Assembly: GCF_008638365.1 (NCBI RefSeq)
Contig: NZ_VWVU01000002.1
Coordinates: forward strand, 124,001 to 188,000
DNA length: 64,000 nucleotides
Origin: Nocardiopsis quinghaiensis
GTDB lineage: Bacteria > Actinomycetota > Actinomycetes > Streptosporangiales > Streptosporangiaceae
Direction: 5' to 3'
Part shown: piece after piece, positions 16,419 to 24,540 of the stretch
Numbering within the stretch: position 1 is the stretch's first letter
How the letters are laid out: the number at the start of each line of letters is the position of its first letter
Made by a program: the position numbers and the translations under genes
The notes under the pieces: generated by a model
Database searches by the model: none
Seen by the model: the letters and a program-made list of their open reading frames with translations, nothing else
What the model was told of the DNA's origin: nothing

Positions 16419-17795
16419 TCACAGCACCAGGCTGAGACCGAACGCGAACCCGAACCCGATGAAGCCGATCAGGGTCTCCATGACGGTCCAGGTCTTGAGT
16501 GTGGTCTTGACATCCATACCCAGGAAGCGGCCGACAAGCCAGAACCCGGAGTCGTTGACGTGCGACAGGGCGGTGGCCCCGGAGGCGATCGCGATGACGA
16601 TCAGCGCCAGGTCGATCGAGGACAGACCGGTGGAGGCCTGCACGGCCGGGGCGATGAGCCCGGCCGCCGTGGTGAGGGCGACGGTCGCCGAGCCCTGGGC
16701 GACGCGCAGCGCGAGCGCGATGACGAAGGCCGCCACGATCACCGGCAGGCCGGTGGTCTCCAGGGTGTCGGCGAGGGCGCCACCGATGCCGCTGGCCTGC
16801 AGCACGCCGCCGAACATGCCGCCCGCGCCGGTGATGAGGATGATCGCGCAGACCGGGCCGAGCGCACCGCCGACGATCTCCTCGACCCGCTGGCGGGTGA
16901 AGCGCCCGCTGCTGAGCACGACCATCGCGAAGAGCACGGTGATGAGCAGCGCGACCGGGGTCTGCCCGACCAGCTGGAGGCTCTCCACCCACAGGACTCC
17001 CTCGGGGAGGGTACCGACGGAGACCAGGGTGCTCACGCCGGTGTTGGCGAAGATCAGCAGCATCGGCAGCAGGAGGACGGCCAGGACGGTGCCCAGGCTC
17101 GGGGGGTCCTCGTGGTCGACGGTGCCGTCGGACATGATGTCCTCGGGAACCGGGAGCTCCCACTTCCTCCCGGCCCACAGGCCGAACAGGTAGCTGGCCA
17201 GGTACCAGGTGGGGATGGCCAGGAGGAGTCCGACGAGCAGGGTCAGGCCCATGTCGGCGCCGATCTCGACGGCGGCGGTGACCGGCCCGGGGTGCGGGGG
17301 CACGAAGGCGTGCATGACCGCGAAGGCGCCCGCCGTGGGCAGGGCGTAGGTGAGCACGGACCCGCCGACGCGGCGGGCCACGCTGAAGACGATCGGCAGC
17401 ATGACGATGAGGCCGGCGTCGAAGAAGATCGGGAAGCCGAAGAGCAGCGAGGCCACCCCCAGCGCCAGGGGCGCCCGCCTCTCGCCGAAGGTCCTGATCA
17501 GCACGCCGGCGAGGACGGCGGCGCCCCCGGTGATCTCCAGCAGGCGACCGATCATCACGCCGAGACCCACGAGCAGGGCGACGCTGGCCAGGGTCCCGCC
17601 GAAGCCGTCCAGGAGGGTGGGCACCACCCCGGAGACCGGGATGCCGGCCGCGAGCGCGGTCAGGACGCTGACCAGGATGAGCGCGACGAACGCGTGCAGT
17701 TTGAAGCGGATGATCAGGAACAGCAGGAGGGCGATGGCGCCCGCAGCGATCCCGAGGAGGGGGCCCGTCCCGTAGACGGGCTCGAAGTTCTCCAC
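16419..17795 (-). CDS. gntP: Gluconate:H+ symporter, GntP family
   Basis: A 458-aa permease. GTG at 17795 is used because GGAAGG lies 8 bases upstream and the protein then begins with ENFEPVYGTGPLLGIAAGAIALLLFLII. About 12-14 hydrophobic segments. GntP-family landmarks: LLEITGGAAVLAGVLIRTFGERRAPLALG, FFDAGLIVMLPIVF, AFVPPHPGPVTAA, and near the C-terminus ALSHVNDSGFWLVGRFLGMD. With gntK and the regulator it forms a gluconate uptake module. A perfect operator-like palindrome lies 82 bp upstream. Confidence 0.93.
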   Translation of the reverse strand: MENFEPVYGTGPLLGIAAGAIALLLFLIIRFKLHAFVALILVSVLTALAAGIPVSGVVPTLLDGFGGTLASVALLVGLGVMIGRLLEITGGAAVLAGVLIRTFGERRAPLALGVASLLFGFPIFFDAGLIVMLPIVFSVARRVGGSVLTYALPTAGAFAVMHAFVPPHPGPVTAAVEIGADMGLTLLVGLLLAIPTWYLASYLFGLWAGRKWELPVPEDIMSDGTVDHEDPPSLGTVLAVLLLPMLLIFANTGVSTLVSVGTLPEGVLWVESLQLVGQTPVALLITVLFAMVVLSSGRFTRQRVEEIVGGALGPVCAIILITGAGGMFGGVLQASGIGGALADTLETTGLPVIVAAFVIALALRVAQGSATVALTTAAGLIAPAVQASTGLSSIDLALIVIAIASGATALSHVNDSGFWLVGRFLGMDVKTTLKTWTVMETLIGFIGFGFAFGLSLVL

Positions 17796-18185
17796 GCCGG
17801 AGCCTTCCGTCGGTGTGCGGTGGTGCTGGGTCGCGCCGGAGCGCGGGCCCCGCCTGCTCTGGGGGCAGGCTCCGAGAATGGTAATACCATTTGTGAGGTT
17901 CTGTGAACACTCGCGCCACACTTCCCCCATGCGATCGGAACGTGGCTCCGGCCATCCCCCCGGGGCGCCCCGGACCATGCGGGGCGGCACGTGGCGCCAT
18001 CGCGCGGCGCAGTGCCCCCACCAGGCGGAAATGACGCGAAAACGCTCACGTGGACGCCCGAACCCTGCGAAGCTGGCCCCGCAGGAGCAGGGACGCGTCC
18101 CGCCCCAGGTGTGAACGGCACCGCGGGCGGGGTCCGCTCGCACTCCAGCATTGACAGCAAACTGTCGATTTGACAGCATGTTGTC
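17796..18185. other. Divergent gap gntP / DJ-1 gene; regulatory sites only
   Basis: This 390-bp gap holds no credible gene; open frames here are arginine/proline-rich shadows. It carries the 15-bp palindrome before gntP and the tandem dyads before the DJ-1-family gene, which are listed separately. Confidence 0.55.
17877..17891. promoter_or_regulatory. 15-bp perfect palindrome upstream of gntP (FadR-type operator)
   Basis: AATGGTAATACCATT is perfectly symmetric about its central A and contains TGGT-N3-ACCA, which fits the T-N-G-T-N3-A-C-N-A consensus known for FadR-subfamily GntR regulators. It lies 82 bp upstream of the gntP GTG. The neighbouring FadR-type regulator is the natural candidate to bind it. 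Confidence 0.6.
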
Positions 18186-18186
18186 A
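18153..18186. promoter_or_regulatory. Tandem dyads before the DJ-1/MarR operon
   Basis: Two inverted repeats sit side by side: GACAG-N4-CTGTC at 18153-18166 and TGACA-N6-TGTCA at 18171-18186, 19 bp centre to centre, both containing TTGACAGC. The second touches the first base of the ATG at 18186. The arrangement fits a MarR operator that blocks the promoter and start region; the MarR gene is the second gene of the operon. Confidence 0.55.
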
Positions 18187-18818
18187 TGAGCGCAGACACC
18201 AGGAAGATCGTTCACCTCGCCGTCTACGACCAGCTCGCCGACTGGGAGATCGGGCACGCCGTCGCCACCGTCCGCAACGGCGACTGGCAGCGCGCCCCCG
18301 GCCGCTACGACGTGGTGACCGTCGGGCTCACCGGTGCCCCCGTCACGACCGCCGGAGGGCTGACCATCCTGCCGGACATCACCCTCCCCCAGCTCAAGCC
18401 CTCCTCCAGCGCGATGCTGCTCCTGCCCGGCGCCGACGGCTGGGACACCGACCCCGAGTCCCTCTCCCTCTTCGCCTCGGCCGCGGGGATCTGGCTCGAC
18501 GCCGGGGTACCGGTCGCCGCCATCTGCGGCGCCACCGCCGGGCTCGCCCGCGAGGGCCTGCTCGACTACCGCGACCACACCAGTGCCGCGCCGGAGTACC
18601 TGCTGTCCACCGGCTACGCCGGAACCGGGCGCTACCGCTCCGCCCTCGCGGTCACCGACGACGGGCTCATCACCGCCGGCCCCACCGCTCCCCTGGAGTT
18701 CGCCCGTGAGGTCTTCGCGGCCCTGGACCTCTACACCCCCCGCGTCCTCGACGCCTGGTACCGGCTGCACGCCGAACACGACCCGGAGGCCTACCACGTG
18801 CTGTTGGAGGGGGCCTGA
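18186..18818 (+). CDS. DJ-1/PfpI family protein
   Basis: A 210-aa protein with the class I glutamine-amidotransferase-like fold. The nucleophile-elbow motif AAICGATAGLA puts Cys114 at the reactive position; Glu21 (in DWEIGHA) corresponds to the glutamate that hydrogen-bonds this Cys in DJ-1. The pattern IVHLAVYDQLADWEIGHA...TVGLTGAPVTTAGGLTILPD matches bacterial members annotated as putative intracellular protease/amidase or glyoxalase. Cytosolic. The MarR gene follows after 2 bases, so they form one operon; in this class such pairs often respond to electrophile or oxidative stress. Actual substrate unknown. Confidence 0.85.
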   Translation: MSADTRKIVHLAVYDQLADWEIGHAVATVRNGDWQRAPGRYDVVTVGLTGAPVTTAGGLTILPDITLPQLKPSSSAMLLLPGADGWDTDPESLSLFASAAGIWLDAGVPVAAICGATAGLAREGLLDYRDHTSAAPEYLLSTGYAGTGRYRSALAVTDDGLITAGPTAPLEFAREVFAALDLYTPRVLDAWYRLHAEHDPEAYHVLLEGA

Positions 18819-18820
18819 GC

Positions 18821-19276
18821 ATGACGCAGTCCGAGGAGAGTCACTCCGAACTGCTCACCGGGGCCGCGCTCACCGTCTTCCGCCTCAACGGCCAGTTCCT
18901 GTCGGTGGCCGAGGAGCTGGCCCGCACCGCCGGCCTGACGGCCGCGCGCTGGCAGGTGCTCGGTGCGGTGATCGACGAGCCCCTGCCGGTGTCGGCGGTC
19001 GCGCGCCGCTTCGGCACCACCCGCCAGAGCGTGCAGCGCATCGCCGACCTGCTGGTGGAGCAGGGACTGGCCGAGTACCGCCCCAACCCCGCGCACAGTC
19101 GGGCCAAGCTGCTCGCGCCCACCGAGCGGGGCCTGACCGCCCTGCACCGGATCGACCCCGACCACAGCAGGGTGGCCGAGGCCCTGGTGGCCGAGCTCGG
19201 GGAGAAGGACGCCGAGCGCGCGCTGGAGTCGCTGCGCCGGCTCTCACGAGCTCTGGACCGGATCGGAGGCGGGTGA
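18821..19276 (+). CDS. MarR-family transcriptional regulator
   Basis: A 151-aa protein from ATG at 18821. The winged helix-turn-helix is clear: LARTAGLTAARWQVLGAVIDEPLPVSAVARRFGTTRQSVQRIADLLVEQGLAEYRPNPAHSRAKLLAPTERG, with the DxR-like wing replaced by NPAHSRAK. Flanking helices form the dimer interface. It is probably cotranscribed with the DJ-1-family gene and likely represses this operon through the tandem dyads at 18153-18186. No cysteine is visible, so ligand sensing rather than thiol oxidation is more likely. Confidence 0.88.
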   Translation: MTQSEESHSELLTGAALTVFRLNGQFLSVAEELARTAGLTAARWQVLGAVIDEPLPVSAVARRFGTTRQSVQRIADLLVEQGLAEYRPNPAHSRAKLLAPTERGLTALHRIDPDHSRVAEALVAELGEKDAERALESLRRLSRALDRIGGG

Positions 19277-19367
19277 GGCCGGGGCAGTATCGTCGGTGAC
19301 GTGCCCCGGCCCCGTGATCCCGTCTCCGAGTCCGGCCGGGCACGCGTCCCACGAGGAGGAATCCGCC

Positions 19368-20372
19368 ATGATCGACCTGCGCTCCGACACCGTCACCCGT
19401 CCCACCCCGGCCATGCGCAGGGCCATGGCCGAGGCCGAGGTCGGCGACGACGTGTGGGGTGAGGACCCGACCGTGCGGGAGCTGGAGGAGGAGACCGCCG
19501 GGCTGCTGGGCAAGGAGGCCGCGCTGTACGTGCCGTCCGGGCACATGGCCAACCAGCTGGGTCTGTACGTGTCCACCCGCGGCGGCGAGGAGGTGTGGGC
19601 ACACGAACACCACCACCTCATCGGGGACGAGCAGGGCGCCACGGCGGTGCTGGCGCGGGCGCTTCCGCGCCTGTACTCGGACGGGCTCCTCCCGACCGAC
19701 GAGCTGCTGGAGTCGTGGATCGCCGGCCGGGGCGACATCCACCGGGCCGAGCCCGCGCTGGTGTGGGTGGAGAACACCTTCACCGGCCGGGTGGTGCCGC
19801 TGGCCGAGCAGCGGCGCGTGACCGGTTTCGCGCACCGCCACGGGCTCCGCGCGCACCTGGACGGGGCGCGGCTGTGGAACGCGGCCACCGCCCTCGGGGC
19901 GGTCCCCTCCGAGGTCGCCGACGGGTTCGACACCGTGTCGGTGTGCTTCTCCAAGGGCCTGGGCGCACCGGTGGGCTCAGCGCTGGCGGGGGACGCCGAC
20001 ACCGTGCGGCGGGCCCGGCGCGGGCGCAAGATGCTCGGTGCGGGGATGCGCCAGGTCGGCATCATCGCCGCCGGGGCCCTGTACGCGCTGCGCCACCACC
20101 GGGAGCGGGTGGCGCAGGACCACGAGCGCGCCGCGGAGCTGGCCCGGCTGGTCACCGAGCTGTCCGGGTTGGACGCACGGGCGCGGACCAACATGGTGCT
20201 GGTGCGGACACCGGCCGGGCAGGGCGCCCGCTACGCCGAGGCCTTCGCACGCCACGGGGTCGCGGGAATGGGGATCGGCGACGCGGTCCGCCTGGTGGTG
20301 CACCTGGAGACCACCGACCGCGAGGTCGGGGAGGCCGCCCGGAGCGTGGCCAAGGCCGCCGTGGAACTGTGA
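19368..20372 (+). CDS. ltaE: Low-specificity L-threonine aldolase
   Basis: A 334-aa PLP enzyme that splits L-threonine and allo-threonine into glycine and acetaldehyde. ATG at 19368 follows GAGGAGGA. It begins [20 protein letters not shown] and contains [11 protein letters not shown], the catalytic-region HHHL, the aspartate-containing [11 protein letters not shown] and the Schiff-base lysine Lys196 in [12 protein letters not shown]. Length and motifs are complete for fold-type I threonine aldolases. No operon partner: the MarR gene ends 91 bp upstream and gylR begins 171 bp downstream. Confidence 0.92.
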   Translation: MIDLRSDTVTRPTPAMRRAMAEAEVGDDVWGEDPTVRELEEETAGLLGKEAALYVPSGHMANQLGLYVSTRGGEEVWAHEHHHLIGDEQGATAVLARALPRLYSDGLLPTDELLESWIAGRGDIHRAEPALVWVENTFTGRVVPLAEQRRVTGFAHRHGLRAHLDGARLWNAATALGAVPSEVADGFDTVSVCFSKGLGAPVGSALAGDADTVRRARRGRKMLGAGMRQVGIIAAGALYALRHHRERVAQDHERAAELARLVTELSGLDARARTNMVLVRTPAGQGARYAEAFARHGVAGMGIGDAVRLVVHLETTDREVGEAARSVAKAAVEL

Positions 20373-20506
20373 ACGCCGCGGCCGCCCCGGTCGGCGCGGC
20401 GGCGGTCGGCCGGGACGAGCGCCTGTCGGACACGCCCTAAACTGTGCCGATCGCCCGTGCCGCCGACCGGGACATGCCGCGCGTCACACCGCGTAGTAGC
20501 ATGAGC

Positions 20507-20523
20507 GTATGACATTGTCGTAC
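20507..20523. promoter_or_regulatory. GylR-like operator before gylR
   Basis: GTATGACATTGTCGTAC is a 17-bp imperfect palindrome with one mismatched pair. It lies 20 bp before the gylR start and matches boxes before glpK and glpD, so autoregulation is likely. Confidence 0.65.
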
Positions 20524-20543
20524 TAGAGAGTGGTAGCACCGCG

Positions 20544-21335
20544 ATGCCGGGAAGAATCCAGTCGATCGAACGCGCCGCGGCCATCCTTCGGATCCTGGCC
20601 ACCGGCGCCCGGGGGCTGAGCCTGGCGGAGATCTCCCGCTCCCTGGAACTGCCCAAGGGCACCGCCCTCGGTATCCTGCGCACCCTCCAGCACGTCGGCT
20701 TCGTCGAACAGGACCCCGAGTCGGGGCGCTACCGCCTGGGCGGGGGCATGCTCAGCCTCGGCACCCGCTACCTGGACGGCAACGAGCTGCGCACACGCGC
20801 CCTGAACTGGGCGGACAGCCTGGCCTCGCGTAGCGGCGAGAGCGTGCGGATCGGCACGCTGCACAAGCACCAGGTGCTCGTGGTGCACCACGTGTTCCGC
20901 CCGGACGCCTCCCAGCAGACGCTCGACGTGGGCGCCCTCCTGCCGCTGCACGCCACGGCCATCGGCAAGGTGCTCATGGCCTTCGACCCCCTGGCCGCGC
21001 CGGAGGAGGACCCGGCCGCCGCCGAGGCGGACGGGGCCACGTTCCTGACCTCCTTCACCCGGCACACCGTCACCTCCCCCGCCGCGCTGGAACGGCAGCT
21101 GGACGAGGTACGGGACAACGGCTGGGCCTGGGAGGCCGAGGAACTCGTGGACGGCGAGGTGTCCATCGCCGCGCCCATCCGGGACCGGCGCGGCACCACC
21201 GTCGGCGCCATCGGGGTGCGCGGCGCGGTCGAGCGCCTGCGCGAGGAGGGCGGCAAGCCCGACATGGAGCAGGTCTCCTACGTGCGCGACGCCGCCCGGG
21301 CCGTCTCCCGCGATCTCGGCTCCACGCCGTACTGA
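20544..21335 (+). CDS. gylR: IclR-family regulator of glycerol genes (GylR-like)
   Basis: A 263-aa protein. An N-terminal winged helix covers residues ~1-70 (IQSIERAAAILRILATGARGLSLAEISRSLELPKGTALGILRTLQHVGFVEQD) and a C-terminal IclR ligand-binding domain follows (LPLHATAIGKVLMAF, GWAWEAEELVDGEVSIAAPIRDRRG, GAIGVRGAVERL). It sits directly upstream of glpK, glpF and glpD in the same orientation, as gylR does in Streptomyces glycerol operons. A 17-bp palindrome just before its start recurs before glpK and twice before glpD, so it probably represses itself and the glp genes until glycerol or glycerol-3-phosphate is present. Confidence 0.92.
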   Translation: MPGRIQSIERAAAILRILATGARGLSLAEISRSLELPKGTALGILRTLQHVGFVEQDPESGRYRLGGGMLSLGTRYLDGNELRTRALNWADSLASRSGESVRIGTLHKHQVLVVHHVFRPDASQQTLDVGALLPLHATAIGKVLMAFDPLAAPEEDPAAAEADGATFLTSFTRHTVTSPAALERQLDEVRDNGWAWEAEELVDGEVSIAAPIRDRRGTTVGAIGVRGAVERLREEGGKPDMEQVSYVRDAARAVSRDLGSTPY

Positions 21336-21459
21336 GGCCGGTACGGGCCCGTCCGCCGCGTCGCCCCCGCGCGTCGGCTTCCGCTCGCCGCCCTTCCCTG
21401 GCACCGTTCGCCACCCGACGGACGACGTGACGCACGCGACACGATTGGGTCACACCGCC

Positions 21460-21489
21460 TTGACATGGGAAGGAAAGACGGATGAAACT
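21460..21489 (+). promoter_or_regulatory. Candidate glpK promoter
   Basis: TTGACA at 21460-21465 is a perfect -35 hexamer; GAAACT at 21484-21489 is a weak -10 at 18 bp spacing. The GylR-like box at 21501-21517 would then lie just past the transcription start. Confidence 0.35.
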
Positions 21490-21500
21490 AACGCCTAACC

Positions 21501-21517
21501 ATACGTCAATGTCGTAC
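21501..21517. promoter_or_regulatory. GylR-like operator before glpK
   Basis: ATACGTCAATGTCGTAC matches the gylR box at 12 of 17 positions and keeps the CAnTGTCGTAC half. It lies 81 bp before the glpK start. Confidence 0.6.
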
Positions 21518-21597
21518 AACGTGCGGGTATGACCGGATCCACGTACGTGCGGCCCCGCCCCGTTCCGAGCCCTCCCCATCCTGAAGGCGAGCATCCG

Positions 21598-23097
21598 ATG
21601 AGCCAGCAGTACGTCGCCGCGATCGACCAGGGCACCACGTCGAGCCGCTGCATCCTCTTCGACCACGACGGGCGTATCGTCTCGGTCGACCAACGCGAGC
21701 ACAGGCAGATCTTCCCCAAGCCCGGATGGGTCGAGCACGACGCCGAGGAGATCTGGGCCAACGTCGAGGTGGTCATCCGGGAGTCCCTCGAAAAGAACGA
21801 CATCACTCCCGACCAGATCGCCGCCGTCGGTATCACCAACCAGCGCGAGACCACCCTGGTCTGGGACCGCGAGACCGGCAAGCCCGTACACAACGCCATC
21901 GTCTGGCAGGACACCCGCACCGACGGCCTGGCCCGCGAACTCGGCGGCGAGGCCGGACAGGACCGCTTCCGCGACAGGTGCGGGCTGCCGCTGGCCACCT
22001 ACTTCTCCGGCCCCAAGCTGCGCTGGCTGCTCGACAACGTCGACGGCCTCAGCGAGCGCGCCGAACGCGGCGAGGTCCTGTTCGGCACCATGGACACCTG
22101 GATCATCTGGAAGCTGACCGGCCGCCACGTCACCGACGTGACCAACGCCAGCCGCACCATGCTGATGAACCTGTCCACGCTGCAGTGGGACCCCGAGATC
22201 CTGGACGCCATGGGCATCCCCGCGGGCATCCTGCCCGAGATCCGCTCGTCCTCGGAGGTCTACGGCGAGGCCCGCGGCCACCTGGCGGGTACCCCCGTCG
22301 CGTCCGCGCTCGGCGACCAGCACGCGGCCCTGTTCGGCCAGACCTGCTTCGACCCCGGCGACGTCAAGGGCACCTACGGCACCGGGACCTTCCTGGTCAT
22401 GAACACCGGCACCGAGCCGGTGACCTCCGAGAACGGCCTGCTCACCACCCTGGGCTACAAGCTCGGCGACGAGCCGGCCGTGTACGCCCTGGAGGGCTCC
22501 ATCGCCGTCACCGGCTCCCTGGTGCAGTGGCTGCGCGACAACCTGGGCCTGATCTCCACCGCGCCGGAGATCGAGACGCTCGCCCGCACCGTGGAGGACA
22601 ACGGCGGCTGCTACATCGTGCCCGCCTTCTCCGGCCTGTTCGCCCCGCACTGGCGCAGCGACGCGCGCGGCGTCATGGCGGGTCTGACCGGCTACGTCAA
22701 CAAGGGCCACATCGCGCGCGCCGTCCTGGAGGCGACCGCCTGGCAGACCCGCGAGGTCGTCGACGCGATGAACGCCGACGCGCCGACGGAGCCGACCACG
22801 CTGAAGGTGGACGGCGGCATGACCGCCGACAACCTGCTCATGCAGATCCTCTCCGACGTGCTCGACACCGAGGTCGTCCGTCCGATGGTCGCCGAGACCA
22901 CCTGCCTGGGCGCCGCCTACGCCGCCGGACTGGCGGTGGGCTACTGGCCCGACGTGGAGACCCTGCGCGTCAACTGGCACAAGGCCGCCGAGTGGACCCC
23001 GAAGATGGACTCCGCCGTCCGCGAGCGCGAGTACCACAACTGGAAGAAGGCCGTGCGCCGCACCCTGGACTGGGTCGAGCACGAGGACGGCGAGTAG
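21598..23097 (+). CDS. glpK: Glycerol kinase
   Basis: A 499-aa FGGY-family kinase that makes sn-glycerol-3-phosphate from glycerol and ATP. ATG at 21598 begins [25 protein letters not shown], the phosphate-binding loop of the family. Further landmarks: [23 protein letters not shown] (catalytic Asp region), [25 protein letters not shown], and the FGGY signature near [21 protein letters not shown]. Complete length. An upstream in-frame GTG-type extension (from 21529) is not family-like. It is followed by a terminator and then glpF. Likely repressed by the neighbouring IclR-type regulator. Confidence 0.97.
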   Translation: MSQQYVAAIDQGTTSSRCILFDHDGRIVSVDQREHRQIFPKPGWVEHDAEEIWANVEVVIRESLEKNDITPDQIAAVGITNQRETTLVWDRETGKPVHNAIVWQDTRTDGLARELGGEAGQDRFRDRCGLPLATYFSGPKLRWLLDNVDGLSERAERGEVLFGTMDTWIIWKLTGRHVTDVTNASRTMLMNLSTLQWDPEILDAMGIPAGILPEIRSSSEVYGEARGHLAGTPVASALGDQHAALFGQTCFDPGDVKGTYGTGTFLVMNTGTEPVTSENGLLTTLGYKLGDEPAVYALEGSIAVTGSLVQWLRDNLGLISTAPEIETLARTVEDNGGCYIVPAFSGLFAPHWRSDARGVMAGLTGYVNKGHIARAVLEATAWQTREVVDAMNADAPTEPTTLKVDGGMTADNLLMQILSDVLDTEVVRPMVAETTCLGAAYAAGLAVGYWPDVETLRVNWHKAAEWTPKMDSAVREREYHNWKKAVRRTLDWVEHEDGE

Positions 23098-23130
23098 CGC
23101 GGGGCGCACACCCCACCCACCGAACGACCG

Positions 23131-23171
23131 GCTCCCAGGGGCCCCGGCTGCCACCTTCGGCCCCTGGGAGC
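23131..23171 (+). terminator. Terminator after glpK
   Basis: A perfect 13-bp stem (GCTCCCAGGGGCC at 23131-23143 with its complement at 23159-23171) and 15-base loop lie 33 bp after the glpK stop and would separate glpK from glpF, or act as a partial terminator. Confidence 0.65.
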
Positions 23172-23319
23172 GGTCCGCGGGACGCCGAAAGCGACCCGCT
23201 CCATCCCATCCCTGTGTGACGGGTGTGTCTGATTATCCCCTTGTGCACCGCTCCATCGGTCCACACCGGAGGATGAGACCCCCCGTGACCCTGTTTCCCC
23301 CTCACGGGCGGAGGTCCCC

Positions 23320-24072
23320 ATGGTGTATCTGGCAGAGTTCATCGGTACGGCGATCCTGACACTCCTCGGCTGCGGCGTCGTCGCCGGTGTCTCGCTCGCA
23401 CGGTCCAAGGCCCTCAGCGGAGGCTGGATCGTCGTCACGTTCGGCTGGGGCATGGCGGTCGCGATGGCCGTCTACGTCGTCGGCGCCACCAGCGGCGCCC
23501 ACATCAACCCGGCGGTCACACTCGGCCTGGCCAGCGTCGGCGAGTTCGACTGGGCACGGGTGCCCGGCTACGTGCTGGCCCAGCTGGCCGGCGCGTTCAC
23601 CGGTGCCGTCCTCGTCTACCTGGTCTACCTTCCGCACTGGAAGGTGACCGAGGACCCGGAGACGAAGCTGGGCGTCTTCAGCACGATCCCGGCCATGCGC
23701 AACACGGTCGCCAACTTCGTCACCGAGGTCATCGGTACCGCGATGCTGCTCCTGGGGGTGCTGGGCATCGGCGCGAACTCGGGGTACGTCTCCGTCGACG
23801 AGGGCGTCGACCTGAGCGGCCTGTTCACCAACGGCCTCGCGCCGCTGCTGATCGGCCTGCTGGTGCTGGCGATCGGCCTGTCGCTGGGCGGCCCGACGGG
23901 ATACGCCATCAACCCGGCCCGTGACCTGGGCCCGCGTATCGCGCACGCGCTGCTGCCCATCCCGGGCAAGGGCCCGTCCGACTGGGGGTACGCCTGGCTC
24001 CCCGTGGTGGCACCGCTGGTGGGCGGTGTGACCGGCGCGTGGATCTGGCGGCTGACCGGCTTCGGGAGCTGA
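23320..24072 (+). CDS. glpF: Glycerol uptake facilitator (aquaglyceroporin)
   Basis: A 250-aa MIP-family channel that lets glycerol diffuse into the cell. ATG at 23320 follows GGAGGTCCCC. Both pore motifs are present: HINPAVT (Asn63) and the second as INPARDLGPR (Asn198); the Arg after the second NPA and the Asp in NPARD are typical of glycerol facilitators rather than strict water channels. Six hydrophobic segments and two half-helices. It lies between glpK and glpD on the same strand but after a terminator, so it may have its own promoter in 23172-23310; no GylR-like box was seen there. Confidence 0.96.
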   Translation: MVYLAEFIGTAILTLLGCGVVAGVSLARSKALSGGWIVVTFGWGMAVAMAVYVVGATSGAHINPAVTLGLASVGEFDWARVPGYVLAQLAGAFTGAVLVYLVYLPHWKVTEDPETKLGVFSTIPAMRNTVANFVTEVIGTAMLLLGVLGIGANSGYVSVDEGVDLSGLFTNGLAPLLIGLLVLAIGLSLGGPTGYAINPARDLGPRIAHALLPIPGKGPSDWGYAWLPVVAPLVGGVTGAWIWRLTGFGS

Positions 24073-24300
24073 TCCGGCCCCCGCACCGCCACCCAGGGCG
24101 TCCGGCGTGTTCGCCGGGCGCCCTCGCTCTGCCGGAGCCGGCCGCGGGAGGACGTCCGGCGGGCGGCGCGGAGAGGGGCCCCCTCGGCGGCGGGACCCAC
24201 GGCGGAGCAACCCACGCGGGTTCCGCCGTGCGCGGTCGTACGTCTCCCCCGGAGCACGGAGCGGCCGGGCGGGGACCGGCACCGCGCATGAACACATCAT

Positions 24301-24317
24301 GTTCGACAATGCCGCAC
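24301..24317. promoter_or_regulatory. Distal GylR-like operator before glpD
   Basis: GTTCGACAATGCCGCAC shares the CGnCAnTGnCG core and the 17-bp dyad geometry of the gylR, glpK and proximal glpD boxes. It lies 135 bp upstream of the proximal box. Confidence 0.45.
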
Positions 24318-24435
24318 TACTTGCACAACATGTGCCCACATGCATCCCCTCAGCAACCCAAGAGATCCAGCTTCCCGTGAAAATCCCGACATTATGCCCC
24401 AACAGGGACCGTACACCCCCTCCTCTTTCACTAGC

Positions 24436-24452
24436 GTTCGGCATTGTCGTAT
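24436..24452. promoter_or_regulatory. Proximal GylR-like operator before glpD
   Basis: GTTCGGCATTGTCGTAT keeps the CATTGTCGTA half of the gylR box exactly. It lies between the candidate -35 and -10 hexamers of glpD, a position suited to repression. Confidence 0.6.
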
Positions 24453-24540
24453 TATGTGATTGGTACTCGCCTGAAACGCGGAGCCCGTTCAGCCGCACGC
24501 GAGACCCCCGCCATCCCTCCGAACGGACGGAGCACCAGCC

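Larger units (their letters stand above)
24073..24540. promoter_or_regulatory. glpD upstream region; no gene
   Basis: This 468-bp gap is GC-rich in its first half and clearly AT-richer from ~24290 on. It carries two GylR-like boxes (24301-24317 and 24436-24452). TTTCAC (24426-24431) and TATTAT (24450-24455) at 18 bp spacing form a credible glpD promoter that overlaps the second box. Frames inside are not convincing genes. Confidence 0.5.

Noticed and set aside
16416..17906. Long open frame opposite gntP
   Set aside because: Antisense shadow typical of high-GC genes: Gly/Asp/Gln/Arg-rich, no family features, while gntP on the other strand is unambiguous.
21070..23154. Long open frame opposite glpK
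   Set aside because: Low-complexity Gly/Val/Asp/Gln shadow of glpK.
24073..24540. Small open frames between glpF and glpD
   Set aside because: Arg/Pro/Gly-rich, no ribosome binding sites, and they overlap the glpD operators.
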